Notes under the pieces: model-generated
The model's input: the letters and a program-made list of their open reading frames with translations, nothing else
Told to the model about the DNA's origin: nothing
The model's database searches: none
Translations under genes and position numbers: made by a program
NCBI GenBank assembly: GCA_009797885.1
Contig: WNKP01000018.1
Span: 1 to 64,000 of the forward strand
Length of the DNA: 64,000 nt
Direction of reading: 5' to 3'
From: Flavobacteriaceae bacterium GF1
GTDB lineage: Bacteria; Bacteroidota; Bacteroidia; Flavobacteriales; Flavobacteriaceae
Shown here: one piece after another, positions 10,301-18,026 of the stretch
Layout: every line of letters begins with the position of its first letter
How positions within the stretch are numbered: position 1 is the stretch's first letter

Positions 10301-10475
10301 CCTCCGGGGAGGCCCCTCGGTATACGACATTTACGTTGATAAAACTCTCCGGTTCCGGTGGCAAAAAGTTGGAACGCATACCGGCTACGGTAATCAAACC
10401 CAGTACAATGATCAATCCAACAAAAATGTCGGTTATTTTGGGTTTTTGGATGAGATAGGTGATTAGCTTCTTCAT
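7332..10475 (-). CDS. RND efflux pump, inner-membrane permease
   Basis: 1047 aa, full length for an AcrB/MMPL-type RND transporter. TM1 lies at the N-terminus, a large periplasmic loop follows, then TM2-6 with the VDDGVVVAENIY motif near residue 395 (TM4 proton-relay region), a second periplasmic loop and TM7-12. Proton-driven export across the envelope with the adaptor upstream (1-bp gap) and TolC downstream (12-bp gap). Residues around the TM4 motif resemble the HAE branch more than CzcA metal pumps, but the substrate is not predictable. It has a clear paralogue at 53161-56331. Confidence 0.92.
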   Translation of the reverse strand: MKKLITYLIQKPKITDIFVGLIIVLGLITVAGMRSNFLPPEPESFINVNVVYRGASPEELETDVVNKIEDNIDGLKGVRRVTSTAKESFANVKVEILDDADPNEVLQDVTNAVDRITTFPAEVESPTIFKEEILNYTMTIAVTGSESVRELKDYAKNIKDELLFSPELSQIILSGYPEEEIEVSFRESDLRTYNITFDEVSAAIQRENIKASGGKLKTGSANILLRLDNRSYTAQGLRDIVIKTSVDGKIIRLEDVADVNDRFADKPDRTYINGKKAVILKVFSRAEEDILENAEYVNDYLNKFNATHEGIAAEIIEDKSISLNDAIGTLQNNAWQGILLVLIILGLFLNPRVAFWVAFKIPVALLGMFILSNFYDLTINQVSLFGMIVVLGVIVDDGVVVAENIYQKYTEGLSPLQAAVKGTIEVIPAIMASLATTALAFSLFFFLDGQLGDYFSDISFVVCATLFIALMETIFILPIHIARSRALTKKDRPWKLTEATNNSLLWFRDKVYTKVIQFFVRRPIAGIALVIIFMVLTVGAMGSGLIKGTFFPTIDQDVITAKLELPLGTDESITNARLQQIEEAIWKVNEVYREKREDGEDIINYTERILGPNTDEGLVNIYMMEGDRRGILSFEIADAIRREVGPIPEATNLSYGSIAVFGKPVSIALLGTNFEEVRHAKRMLRSYLEQRDDLKDVTDTDKIGMPELEMELTPKARFLGLSEGQVFNQIRKGFFGLEAQSLQRGDEEVKVWLRYDETDRKRVDQLENARFITPSGASYPIGEIATFREKVGVREINHQSGIREIRVEADVASLMTSVPAVLAEAEATILREIKGKYPNLRYTLEGEARLSGETQSSSQGPSTIVFILIIAIVLFNYRSFGKAIAILSMLPFAFVGVAWGSFVHDVPVSIFSILGMIALWGILINNGLVLLSTYNDLIRTGKNAAAALQEAAISRFRPIVLTTITTVFGLAPLLLNNSVSAQFLKPTAIAIAYGLIFGTILTLIFLPSMLTVINGIKVFYHKTLRRKKEVTAASIDIELVEERRLLS

Positions 10476-10476
10476 C

Positions 10477-11610
10477 TTACTCCGATATTTTTAGTCCGGA
10501 CACCGGATTTTGAAAAGTTGTCAAGATCAGTTGGGCATTATCCTTGAGCCCAGCAACAACGGCCTCGCTAATTTCCGAGTTCATGATTTCTATGGTTTCC
10601 TTTCGAATCACGCCATCGCGCAACAGGTGTACCGTATTGTCCCGGTTAATAGCAGTTGCCGGGATTTTTACGGCATTTTCAAAGGTGCTGGAGGTTACCT
10701 GGCCCTCCAGGTACATTCCGCTGCGCAGATTTCTGTCGGATACTTGAAGGAAGACCGGTATATTCTGCGTATTTGGGTCTACGATATTGTTGATCCGTAC
10801 CACGGTGGCGATGAACGTTTTGTTCAGGCCCTTGTTGTGGAGCTCTATTTTCTGTCCCACTTTGAGTACTTGGGCAAGTCCCAATTTTACGGCCGCCTCC
10901 ACTTCATAGTTGTTATCGCTGATATAAGTGCCCAGGGGTTGCCCAGGGGAAACCAACCCACCGTTATCGACAACCGCGGCGGAGAGGGAACCGGTGTAGG
11001 GCGCCGTCAGGGTGAACTTTTTCAATCGTTCTTCCTGCGCCTTGATGTTGAAATAGGTGTTGTACACCTGTCTGGAGGTCAAGAAATACTTTTCTGGATT
11101 TGATTTTGTCCCGGGCAATGTAGGTAAACTGATACCGGATTGGTAATTGTTCACATAGGCCAACCAATTTTGATAGTTCTCGGGATAATCCGCCTTAAGG
11201 TCGGGCATCATATCCGTAAGGATATTGAGGAATGCACTTTTTTGTGATTCCAGATTTAATGCAAATTCCTGACTATCAATCCTAAGCATGGCTTCCCCCT
11301 TTTTATAGGTGGTCCCTTCCTTGAACGGTTTGTTTGAAGGAAGAATACGACCTTGTACCTCGGCGACCAATTGTGTGGTATACTTCGGGATGACCCTGCC
11401 GGTAATGGGCATATAACTGGTGACCGTCCCATTCTTAATGGTCTGGAGCTTTAGATCTGATCTACGGATGACCTGAACCGCACTTTGTGAGGCCACGGTG
11501 GACAGTTGTTCCTGTTCTTTGGTTTCGGGATCTTGTTGTCCTTTCCCGCCACAGGCAATTAGGAAGGTGCCCATTAGTATGGACAGCATCGCATTCTTGA
11601 TGGTTTTCAT
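10477..11610 (-). other. Internal start: RND periplasmic adaptor lipoprotein part of the fused frame
   Basis: An in-frame ATG at 11610 begins MKTIKNAM..., a charged n-region, hydrophobic core and lipobox ending in Cys (FLIACGG). This is a textbook SPII signal and is hard to explain if it is only an internal linker. The 377 aa from here match the 372-aa adaptor of efflux module 2 in length and layout: lipoyl-like half (EVQGRILPSNKPFKEG), a helical hairpin, then LTAPYTGSL and beta-barrel parts. It would be an outer- or inner-membrane-anchored periplasmic adaptor linking pump and TolC. Confidence 0.7.
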
Positions 11611-12765
11611 AGCTTTAAAATTGAATTTTAATAGGTGACTATCAGTCACCATAGTTTCCAAAAAAGGGATTTTCTTTGTGTTTAATGGGTATCGATTTTT
11701 TATTTTTTCCGTGGTCACATAGGCGTTTACACTGTTTTCCTTTCCTTTTAGGTTGTTATAGGTCACAGGTTGCAAATCAAATACTTGGGATATCCGCTCC
11801 CTATTTTTGATGGCATGTTCAGAGATGATGAAATCCGTTTGGTATCGATGGCATTGGGATAGCAAGCGCGCAGCAGTGTTCAACACATCACCGTGATAGA
11901 CCAAATGTTTTACTTCACGGCCGATTTCACTTTGCACTACCTGTCCGCTGTGCACCGCACATTTGAACTTGGGTTGTAGTTGGTAGGCACTGGCGAAAGC
12001 AAGTTCATTTTCCTGTAAATAGGCCTTAAAATCAAAGAAGAGATGCAAAGCGGTAAGATCCGCGTTAGGGGTACTTTCCTTCCAAGTGATAACCGCCTCA
12101 TCCCCAACATATTGATAGATTTCAAAAGGGGTGAAGGCCACCAATTCATTTAACAATCGGAAGCAGTCCCGTAATAGATTGGCATATTTTTCACTACCCA
12201 ATCGCTCTGCAATGGTTGTGGCTTCGTTCAGATCGATGAACATAAATCCCCTTTGCACAAGTTTGGGTTTTATGATTTCGCCCATGGATTGCGATAACAG
12301 GCGCTGGATACTACCGGAACGGCGTTCAAGATTGGAAATAAAGAACATTAGGACACTCACGAGGGCGAAGTAGAATACTAGAGAAATAAAGTAGGTATTA
12401 CCGAGACTATTATATATTGCCCGCGGGATGTCCAAAGTATCGTAAATGACATAATGGAGGGCAAACAGCCCCATGCAAGCCATGACAAAAATTGTTACCG
12501 AAAGCAATATCAGCCAGAAAAGTCGGAAGGCATTGGAATACCCCCAGGATAGCATCCGGTCGCCAAGTTCCTTGTAGGTAATGCTGGCAATTGAAATAAT
12601 GAGTAATGCGCCATTGGCAATGCCCATAAACTCATAAAAGCTTAGTGTATGGGCGATATGCTGTTGTTCGATTTGTGGGTTTATCAGTAGGGCTAAAACA
12701 AAATACACATTGGTTGCTGCCAAGGCGATTATGGAAAGTATGGTATGACTTACAAGGTGTTTCAT
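10477..12765 (-). CDS. Class III nucleotide cyclase read continuously into an RND adaptor lipoprotein
   Basis: One open frame of 762 codons joins two families. Residues 1-145 hold about four membrane helices. Residues ~172-350 are a class III cyclase domain with both metal aspartates (FIDLN D178, VGDE D222) and the transition-state Asn296 and Arg300 (NTAAR). From Met386 onward the sequence is a complete membrane-fusion (adaptor) protein with its own signal peptide and lipobox (LIACGG). The split sizes, 385 and 377 aa, match separate paralogues at 57995-59080 and 52046-53164. There is no stop between them. It may be a true fusion, or two cistrons that lost the separating stop, with the adaptor made from Met386. 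An operator-like palindrome in the linker favours independent adaptor expression. The ATG directly abuts the DUF2461 stop. Confidence 0.8.
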   Translation of the reverse strand: MKHLVSHTILSIIALAATNVYFVLALLINPQIEQQHIAHTLSFYEFMGIANGALLIISIASITYKELGDRMLSWGYSNAFRLFWLILLSVTIFVMACMGLFALHYVIYDTLDIPRAIYNSLGNTYFISLVFYFALVSVLMFFISNLERRSGSIQRLLSQSMGEIIKPKLVQRGFMFIDLNEATTIAERLGSEKYANLLRDCFRLLNELVAFTPFEIYQYVGDEAVITWKESTPNADLTALHLFFDFKAYLQENELAFASAYQLQPKFKCAVHSGQVVQSEIGREVKHLVYHGDVLNTAARLLSQCHRYQTDFIISEHAIKNRERISQVFDLQPVTYNNLKGKENSVNAYVTTEKIKNRYPLNTKKIPFLETMVTDSHLLKFNFKAMKTIKNAMLSILMGTFLIACGGKGQQDPETKEQEQLSTVASQSAVQVIRRSDLKLQTIKNGTVTSYMPITGRVIPKYTTQLVAEVQGRILPSNKPFKEGTTYKKGEAMLRIDSQEFALNLESQKSAFLNILTDMMPDLKADYPENYQNWLAYVNNYQSGISLPTLPGTKSNPEKYFLTSRQVYNTYFNIKAQEERLKKFTLTAPYTGSLSAAVVDNGGLVSPGQPLGTYISDNNYEVEAAVKLGLAQVLKVGQKIELHNKGLNKTFIATVVRINNIVDPNTQNIPVFLQVSDRNLRSGMYLEGQVTSSTFENAVKIPATAINRDNTVHLLRDGVIRKETIEIMNSEISEAVVAGLKDNAQLILTTFQNPVSGLKISE
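11634..11650. promoter_or_regulatory. TetR-type operator candidate inside the cyclase-adaptor linker
   Basis: GGTGACTATCAGTCACC is an inverted repeat with perfect 7-bp arms and a 3-bp centre. It lies 24 bp before the adaptor ATG at 11610 and encodes residues 372-377 of the fused frame. Its 13-bp core (11636-11648) is identical to the one at 13440-13452, and TGAC-N5-GTCA recurs at the tetR promoter. It would control a promoter for adaptor, RND and tolC. Confidence 0.65.
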
Positions 12766-13431
12766 TTAGGCGACGGATAGGGCTTTTTCCAAATAATTGT
12801 TGAGTGGTTTGAGCTCGAGATAGGCCTCTTCCACAAAGTCGACAAAATTTTCACTGGTAACCATTTCTTCGGTAAGGGTAACCTGGGCGGTAAGGTTGTT
12901 GTATCGTAATAAATCGATATGCCTGTGATCCCTGGGATATCCTTTTGGGGAACTTTTGAGTCTTTTGGGATCTTCGGCAAGGCCCCCAAAAATTCTTTGG
13001 AACCCTTTTTGGCCTATGATTTCCAGCAATGCCTCCCCGTCATAATCAATGGCCTCCCTCACTTGCTTCAAAACGCTTTTTTCCGGAGCCCAAAGTCCTC
13101 CTCCCAAAAACGACCAACTAAGACCGGCAGCAATGTGGATATGTGCTATGGGATCGGTCTTAACAGTTGGTGAAAACGCGAAATAGTCCTTGTAAATGGG
13201 TTTGTTGGGATGAAAGACCCGGTTATTGTTAATTCGCATCACGGTATGCTTTGCCTCAAACTGCGCAAAGTAGGGATTGTGCTTTGAGAGCCGCTCCAGG
13301 ATAAGACCCACCTCTTCCAACCAACGGTTCCTGGCGTTGTGGTAACGTTTCCTATTGGCGTCCATCCATTCCTTTGAATTGTTGCTTTTTAGGTCCCTGA
13401 GAAAATCAAATATGTATTTTTTGTCTATCAT
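12766..13431 (-). CDS. DUF2461 domain-containing protein
   Basis: 221 aa, usual length for DUF2461 (TIGR02453). Family landmarks are the N-terminal FDFLRDLKSNNSKEWMDANRKRY, the central MRINNNRVFHPNKPIYKDYFAF, and SWSFLGGGLWAPEKSVLKQVREAI. The function of the family is unknown; it is cytoplasmic. It sits between tetR and the cyclase with no gap to the latter, and an operator-like palindrome lies 8 bp before its ATG, so it is probably the first gene of the TetR-controlled transcript. Confidence 0.88.
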   Translation of the reverse strand: MIDKKYIFDFLRDLKSNNSKEWMDANRKRYHNARNRWLEEVGLILERLSKHNPYFAQFEAKHTVMRINNNRVFHPNKPIYKDYFAFSPTVKTDPIAHIHIAAGLSWSFLGGGLWAPEKSVLKQVREAIDYDGEALLEIIGQKGFQRIFGGLAEDPKRLKSSPKGYPRDHRHIDLLRYNNLTAQVTLTEEMVTSENFVDFVEEAYLELKPLNNYLEKALSVA

Positions 13432-13439
13432 TTTAAAAG

Positions 13440-13452
13440 TGACTATCAGTCA
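13440..13452. promoter_or_regulatory. TetR-type operator candidate before the DUF2461 gene
   Basis: TGACTATCAGTCA, with 5-bp arms and a 3-bp centre, is identical to the core at 11636-11648. It lies between the tetR stop (13469) and the DUF2461 ATG (13431). Confidence 0.65.
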
Positions 13453-13468
13453 TGTTGATGTAAAAAAA

Positions 13469-14071
13469 TTAGGTTTTCATTCCGTCGACAAGTACATTGA
13501 CATAGGATTGGAACAGTTCGCGTTGTTCAATCTTCTCGCTGTCCTTTAGGAAGGCCTTTTTGGCATCCATGAATTGCATTACTCCCATACAGCTTCCCCA
13601 ACAGAAGTAATTGGATATGAGTGGATTTACCGTTTTTTTGATGAAACCATTATCTATCTGTCGTTGAATGTGCTCGGTAAAGAAAATCTGCAACATATGG
13701 CTTATGCTGAGATAGGATTCCGCCGTGGTATTGAAATCAGGTCTTTCCATATACACGAGCAACTCAAAGTAACGGGGATAATCCTGTTCATAATGGTAGA
13801 CCGACATCAGAATGTTTCTGGTCTGCTCAATGCCGTTGGGGGTATTCCTTTCACTGAGCTTAAAGTAGTTCAGAAGTTGGTTTAGGGCTTTGGTACTGAC
13901 CTCGGCCAGAAGATCGTCCTTACTTTCAAAATATTTATACACGGTACCCTTGGCGATGCCTAAGTGTTCTATGACTTTATCCACTGTAAATTCGTTTACA
14001 CCCACTTCCAGCAATATGGTGTCCGCGGCATTAACGATTTGTTTTTGTTTGGATGTAATAGTCAAGCTCAT
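13469..14071 (-). CDS. TetR/AcrR family regulator
   Basis: 200 aa. The N-terminal HTH is typical (ILLEVGVNEFTVDKVIEHLGIAKGTVYKYFESKDDL, about residues 19-54, described here by its key GTVYKYF). A ligand-binding helical half follows. It lies upstream of and codirectional with the DUF2461-cyclase-adaptor-RND-TolC string. A -7 element and an operator-like TGAC-N5-GTCA overlap its own start region, so it is probably an autorepressor and the repressor of efflux module 1. The inducer is unknown. Confidence 0.9.
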   Translation of the reverse strand: MSLTITSKQKQIVNAADTILLEVGVNEFTVDKVIEHLGIAKGTVYKYFESKDDLLAEVSTKALNQLLNYFKLSERNTPNGIEQTRNILMSVYHYEQDYPRYFELLVYMERPDFNTTAESYLSISHMLQIFFTEHIQRQIDNGFIKKTVNPLISNYFCWGSCMGVMQFMDAKKAFLKDSEKIEQRELFQSYVNVLVDGMKT

Positions 14072-14073
14072 AA

Positions 14074-14096
14074 TGACTGTTGGTCAGACAAAGATA
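14074..14096 (-). promoter_or_regulatory. tetR promoter (-7 box) with overlapping operator
   Basis: On the minus strand TATCTTTG (14089-14096) matches the Bacteroidota -7 consensus TAnnTTTG. Immediately downstream TGACTGTTGGTCA (14074-14086, plus strand) has TGAC/GTCA arms with the same 13-bp layout as the two TGACTATCAGTCA sites. The ATG is at 14071, so a bound repressor would cover the start point. Confidence 0.6.
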
Positions 14097-14445
14097 GTTA
14101 AAACTTTTATTGTTTAAAGTTTTTAAAATAAAATTCAACAAAATGGCTTTTTGGAAATGATATTGGTCCATTCCGATTCTCCTGTTGAGGTCCTCTGGTT
14201 CACATCAATGGGTCTTATCCCAGTCCATTTTTGACGTCCCGATTCCATTCCAAATTTCATCAATTGGATAGCCTTTTTTCGTATTGATAAGAGGGCCCCA
14301 CTGGAGAACCATATCATGGGGTTGATGAAAACCTGGGAGGGGTTTCACTTTTACTGGCGACGCTTTATAAAAGGAGTTAGGGATGTCGAGGATTTGCTTT
14401 TTAGGGCTGTTCTAAAGTCATGACCTACCGGGCTATGCCCAAGTA
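14097..14445. other. Gene-poor interval
   Basis: About 350 bp between tetR and the ClbS-like gene. Only weak ORFs of 60 aa or less are present (one on each strand), none recognisable. One plus-strand stretch ending near 14420 reads like a 33-residue fragment (WEGFHFYWRRF), possibly a gene remnant, but this could not be confirmed. Confidence 0.4.
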
Positions 14446-14955
14446 TCATTTCCCCAATTGTTTTATAGCTTTCCGCATTAGTTTAAGGCCCCAGTCGTAA
14501 TGACTGGAGGTACAGCTTACAAAGTATGCTCCCATGGCATTATTGCCCGTCCATCCATATCTGCGGCGTTCGAAGAGTTCATCGTTGGCATGGGCATCCA
14601 CAAGTGCCATAATGTCCCTATGGGATTTTTCAAGAAGTGCTTTGGCCTCATTTAAGGGTGTTCCATTGTAGCGCTCCCATATTTCACGGTTCAATTGTGG
14701 GATTTCCCGCCAATTGTAAGCTTTGGAAGGGATATCGGGCTTTTCCCCGCGCATCCCCACCGTGTACCATTCCAGTACCATCAAATGCCAATGATGCAAG
14801 TGGGCCAGAATGTCCCGTATATTGCGGTTCATAGTGCCATCGGGAAACTCGCAGTGCTGTACTTCAAGAGGGAGACCATTGATGTAGTCCATAAGTTTGT
14901 TATAGTTTTTCTCCCCTAAGTCTTGAAGGTCCTTTTTGGTTTGGGGTCTAGCCAT
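14446..14955 (-). CDS. ClbS/DfsB family four-helix-bundle protein (DUF1706)
   Basis: 169 aa, the family's full length. Landmarks are the MARPQTKKDL start, NIRDILAHLHHWHLMVLEWY (helix with His residues, about 45-65), the EIPQLNREIWERY segment and the C-terminal TSSHYDWGLKLMRKA helix. The family includes ClbS, a hydrolase protecting producers from colibactin, and DfsB-like enzymes; most members are uncharacterised. It appears to be a single-gene unit; the AraC/GyrI-type regulator is divergent from it 190 bp away and may be related. Confidence 0.85.
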   Translation of the reverse strand: MARPQTKKDLQDLGEKNYNKLMDYINGLPLEVQHCEFPDGTMNRNIRDILAHLHHWHLMVLEWYTVGMRGEKPDIPSKAYNWREIPQLNREIWERYNGTPLNEAKALLEKSHRDIMALVDAHANDELFERRRYGWTGNNAMGAYFVSCTSSHYDWGLKLMRKAIKQLGK

Positions 14956-15145
14956 GGGATATTTGTATTTTTATGGTTGAACTTGTCGTTAGGTTGCCAT
15001 GGTTGGCCTATTCAAAAATACCCCTTGGCCATATTATCTTAGACCCGTGAGTAAGGGAAAAATGGAATGGGAACCATATTTAGCAAGATTGGACAAGTGA
15101 GGGTCATCGGGCAAGGCTCATTTTTGTCCATACAACGTTATTGAA

Positions 15146-16003
15146 ATGCATCCTGCAACCAAGAAATCCCACCAAAAATCCATGAACAGGGCCATTGATT
15201 ATATCAATGACCACTTGAAGGAACCCATTGACTTGAATACCCTTGCCGAGGTATCCAATATTTCAAAATACCATTTCCATCGGATTTTTAAGACCCATAT
15301 TGGGGAGTCGGTAGCGGCCTATGTGACCAGGATACGTTTGGAAAGGGCTGCCCAACACTTGCAAACATCCAAAATGCCCCTTATTGAGATAGCCGCAAGG
15401 GTGGGGTATAGGTCCCAGCACTCCTTATCTAAGGCCTTCAAGAAGCAGTTTGGAATGGCGCCCTCCAAATTCCGGAAGATGGAGATTTACGCCCCAACGC
15501 CCAATGACCGTGGGCAGGCTAAAGTAGGTGAAATGGATCCCGTAATACGAACTATTGGGAGCTTTTATCTTGTTTATACCCGCATCATAGCAAAGTATGG
15601 ATCCTCCAAGGAATATGATCGGGCATGGTACAGGCTGTTGGAATATGCCCAGGAAAAGGGGGCGTTGAACGACCGTACGGAGTACCTGGGCCTTAGTTTT
15701 GACGACCCGGCCATTACCAAGAATGAGCAGTGTCGGTTCTATGCTTGCATTACCGTGGAGGAACCCTTAAAACCGGAAGGCGAGTTTGGTTCATTGTTCG
15801 TGGAAGGTGGAAAATATGCCATTTTTACCCATAAAGGCCCTTACTCAGGGCTTCATGGCCTCTATCAAAGTATTTGTTTCGATTGGGTTCCCAAAAATGC
15901 CATTACGTTTGGAAAGGGCATTTCGTTTGAAAAATATGTAAACAGTCCTGATGAGGTATCTCCAGGGGAATTGATTACTGAAGTCTTTATTCCAATCCAA
16001 TAG
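15146..16003 (+). CDS. AraC family regulator with C-terminal GyrI-like domain
   Basis: 285 aa. The AraC HTH is N-terminal here (residues ~12-112: YHFHRIFKTHIGESVAAYV, then AARVGYRSQHSLSKAFKKQFG). It is followed by a GyrI-like/effector-binding domain (~130-284, with a C-terminal VFIPIQ strand), as in Rob/BmrR-type drug sensors. It probably senses a small cationic or hydrophobic molecule. It is transcribed divergently from the ClbS-like gene and converges on azoR. Confidence 0.9.
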   Translation: MHPATKKSHQKSMNRAIDYINDHLKEPIDLNTLAEVSNISKYHFHRIFKTHIGESVAAYVTRIRLERAAQHLQTSKMPLIEIAARVGYRSQHSLSKAFKKQFGMAPSKFRKMEIYAPTPNDRGQAKVGEMDPVIRTIGSFYLVYTRIIAKYGSSKEYDRAWYRLLEYAQEKGALNDRTEYLGLSFDDPAITKNEQCRFYACITVEEPLKPEGEFGSLFVEGGKYAIFTHKGPYSGLHGLYQSICFDWVPKNAITFGKGISFEKYVNSPDEVSPGELITEVFIPIQ

Positions 16004-16045
16004 AAGCCAATTTGCAAAAACCCGTTGCTATTCCTAAGGGTGGTA

Positions 16046-16660
16046 CTAAAGCCCGTCCATAAAAGCGTCGATTTTATCATTTACCTCTTGAATCGCCATT
16101 TTTCTTGCTTCCACGCCATAAAAATCCGTAGGTTCAATGTTCATAAAGGTGATATCCGTTATTCCGAGAAAACCGAAAATCAAGCTTATATACGGTTCAA
16201 CAAAGTCCATGGCCTTGGTGGCTTTGTCTTTGTAGGAGCCGCCCCTACTGTTGAGAACCACAACTTTAAGATTTTTTACCTGACCGTGAAATCCGGTGTC
16301 ATCGGCCACAAAAGTTCGGCCCGAGCGAGAGATATAATCAATATAGGACTTAAAAACCGAAGGTATTCCAAAATTGTACATGGGAAGGCCCAGAACCATT
16401 AGGTCCGCTTCAAAAAGACGGTCGACCAATTGGTTGGACAGCGCTAACACTTCTTTGGTTTCTGCGGTATGTTGATCCATGGGAACATACATGGCCTGTG
16501 CATAGTCCTGGCTAATATGTGGTGGCGTATCCACTGTCAGATCCAATCGATCTATTTCGATGGAGTGCTTTTCCCTGAGCTTATCAATAAATACTTGTGA
16601 TAGTTGTCTTGAAACCGAACCCTTATGTCTTAGGCTACAATCAATGTGAAGTACTTTCAT
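16046..16660 (-). CDS. azoR: FMN-dependent NADH-azoreductase
   Basis: 204 aa, the usual AzoR length. The flavodoxin-like start MKVLHIDCSLRHKGSVSRQL carries the FMN phosphate-binding serines, and PMYNFGIPSVFKSYIDYISR (about 97-116) is the family's flavin/substrate loop. NSRGG near residue 138 is a further FMN contact. It reduces azo bonds and quinones by two electrons with NADH and is cytoplasmic. It is followed, after 21 bp upstream, by the DUF6194 gene on the same strand, so the two may be cotranscribed. Confidence 0.92.
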   Translation of the reverse strand: MKVLHIDCSLRHKGSVSRQLSQVFIDKLREKHSIEIDRLDLTVDTPPHISQDYAQAMYVPMDQHTAETKEVLALSNQLVDRLFEADLMVLGLPMYNFGIPSVFKSYIDYISRSGRTFVADDTGFHGQVKNLKVVVLNSRGGSYKDKATKAMDFVEPYISLIFGFLGITDITFMNIEPTDFYGVEARKMAIQEVNDKIDAFMDGL

Positions 16661-16681
16661 TTTTTTGAATATTTTGGGCTG

Positions 16682-17137
16682 TTATGATGTTCTTTTTCGC
16701 TTTTCGAATTTTTTTAGGACATTCCCATAAGCGATGTCCAGTAGGTTTTCCAAGGTTTTCAATTGATTTTTGGAAGGATTGTTCATGGCCACCCATCCCA
16801 TCCAGGCGTAGACTGGATGGGGCATCAAGGTTTGTACGGAGGTGAAATCAAAGTCAATGTCCACAACACCCCCTTTGGGCGCTCGCTTTGGGGTAGCGCC
16901 AAACAGTTTTTGGTATCTGCTTTTTCCAATGCCGATACTTATCCGGTAGGTTCCGTTTCTATCCAGGTGGGACGCCTTATCATTGGGGCCGTCACTTTCT
17001 TTGATTGTGGTGAAATAAATCCCCTTGGGCAATAGGCCACTCGGGTTGTAGAAGAAACTTCGTTCCCCATAGGTATTGGTCACAACAATATCGCTATAGT
17101 TGTTCAATATCCAATCTTCAAGTTCGGGGACGGTCAT
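16682..17137 (-). CDS. DUF6194 family protein
   Basis: 151 aa. Matches the family pattern of a short acidic N-terminus, ERSFFYNPSG near residue 25, a YRISIGIGKSRYQKLFG motif in the middle and a HPVYAWMGWVAMNNPS segment near residue 110. Function unknown. No signal or membrane segment. It lies directly upstream of azoR on the same strand. Confidence 0.75.
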   Translation of the reverse strand: MTVPELEDWILNNYSDIVVTNTYGERSFFYNPSGLLPKGIYFTTIKESDGPNDKASHLDRNGTYRISIGIGKSRYQKLFGATPKRAPKGGVVDIDFDFTSVQTLMPHPVYAWMGWVAMNNPSKNQLKTLENLLDIAYGNVLKKFEKRKRTS

Positions 17138-17268
17138 GGGCTTCGCATTACGGTTGGTGCGAAGTTATCTGTGTTGGGTGACAACCCTATGTCAGCCGTG
17201 TTGTCATTTTTTCCAACTTTTTGGATAAGGTGTTTTTTATCGGATTCTACACCTTACTATTTTGAATA

Positions 17269-17940
17269 TCAATATTGCAACGTGTTGTTGGCAATCAGTT
17301 GTAAAAGCTCTTCTTCCACTCCTTTACAAATGACAACATTATTATGCGTACAGTTTTTTAATCGTATCGGGTTAAAATTGTGTATGCTAATGGAAGTTGG
17401 TTTCAATTCCTTTGACAACAACAGGGTCAGCATCTCTAGAGCGGCCTTTGCCGTGGAATACCCCGTCATTTGATAGTCGGCATAACAAAAGCCCTCGTCT
17501 TTCATCTTTTCAATTTCCCCCAGTGAACTGGATACGTTGACAATGATTGCATTTTCGCTCTTTGACAAAAGGTCATATAAACCTTGAATGGCGCGTATCA
17601 CCGAAAAGAAGTTTTCTTCAAAGAGTTCTTTTACCTCTGCTATCTTTAGCTCATTGATCTTTTGACCAAATCCATTGGCTATTTCAGCATTGTTTATGAG
17701 CACATCGAGCTTTCCATGGGCGTTTTCGATATACTGGCCTAGCCTGTTCACACTTTGCTGATCGGTTAGGTCCACTTTCAGGAGTTTGATGCCATGGAGG
17801 TCCGTTTTTTCCAGTTCTTGATGACTTTTTCCCTTGGCCCCCAATAAGACCTCATATCCTTGATTTTGCAAAATGGTTGCAAAGGTTTTTCCCATTCCAT
17901 TTCCCGCCTCTGTGACCAAAGCAATTTGACGCTTTTCCAT
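17269..17940 (-). CDS. Short-chain dehydrogenase/reductase
   Basis: 223 aa, classical SDR size. The cofactor loop is TEAGNGMG (residues ~10-17, a variant of TGxxxGxG), with LLKVDLTD near residue 54 and NNAE near 86 (NNAG variant). Catalytic Ser is in VNVSSSLG near 136 and YSTAK carries the Tyr-Lys pair near 160. It is probably NAD(P)(H)-dependent, substrate unknown. An AraC-type direct-repeat promoter (17962-18026) lies immediately upstream and the AraC gene follows behind it. Confidence 0.88.
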   Translation of the reverse strand: MEKRQIALVTEAGNGMGKTFATILQNQGYEVLLGAKGKSHQELEKTDLHGIKLLKVDLTDQQSVNRLGQYIENAHGKLDVLINNAEIANGFGQKINELKIAEVKELFEENFFSVIRAIQGLYDLLSKSENAIIVNVSSSLGEIEKMKDEGFCYADYQMTGYSTAKAALEMLTLLLSKELKPTSISIHNFNPIRLKNCTHNNVVICKGVEEELLQLIANNTLQY

Positions 17941-17961
17941 AATCCTATTTTTTGAACACTA

Positions 17962-18026
17962 CAAAGTTCCGAATAGAATTCAAGAAAAAATAACCACTTT
18001 CCACTACAAAATGGCAAAAATGTAAA
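17962..18026 (-). promoter_or_regulatory. AraC-type direct-repeat promoter, site for SDR gene
   Basis: TAACCA (17991) and a degenerate ATGGCAAAAATG (18011) place the two half-sites 21 bp apart, aligned with the five better sites in this window. The minus strand has GAACTTTG (17962-17969), a -7-like box, 20 nt downstream. This is the weakest of the six sites. Confidence 0.45.

Noticed and set aside
7332-10475. CzcA-type heavy-metal pump
   Set aside because: TM4 motif and neighbours fit the HAE/drug branch better and no metal-binding loops or metal regulator were seen; the substrate stays open.
14135-14420. 60-aa minus-strand ORF and a 33-residue plus-strand fragment before the ClbS-like gene
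   Set aside because: No recognisable motif, no start context and no partner; kept only as a possible remnant.
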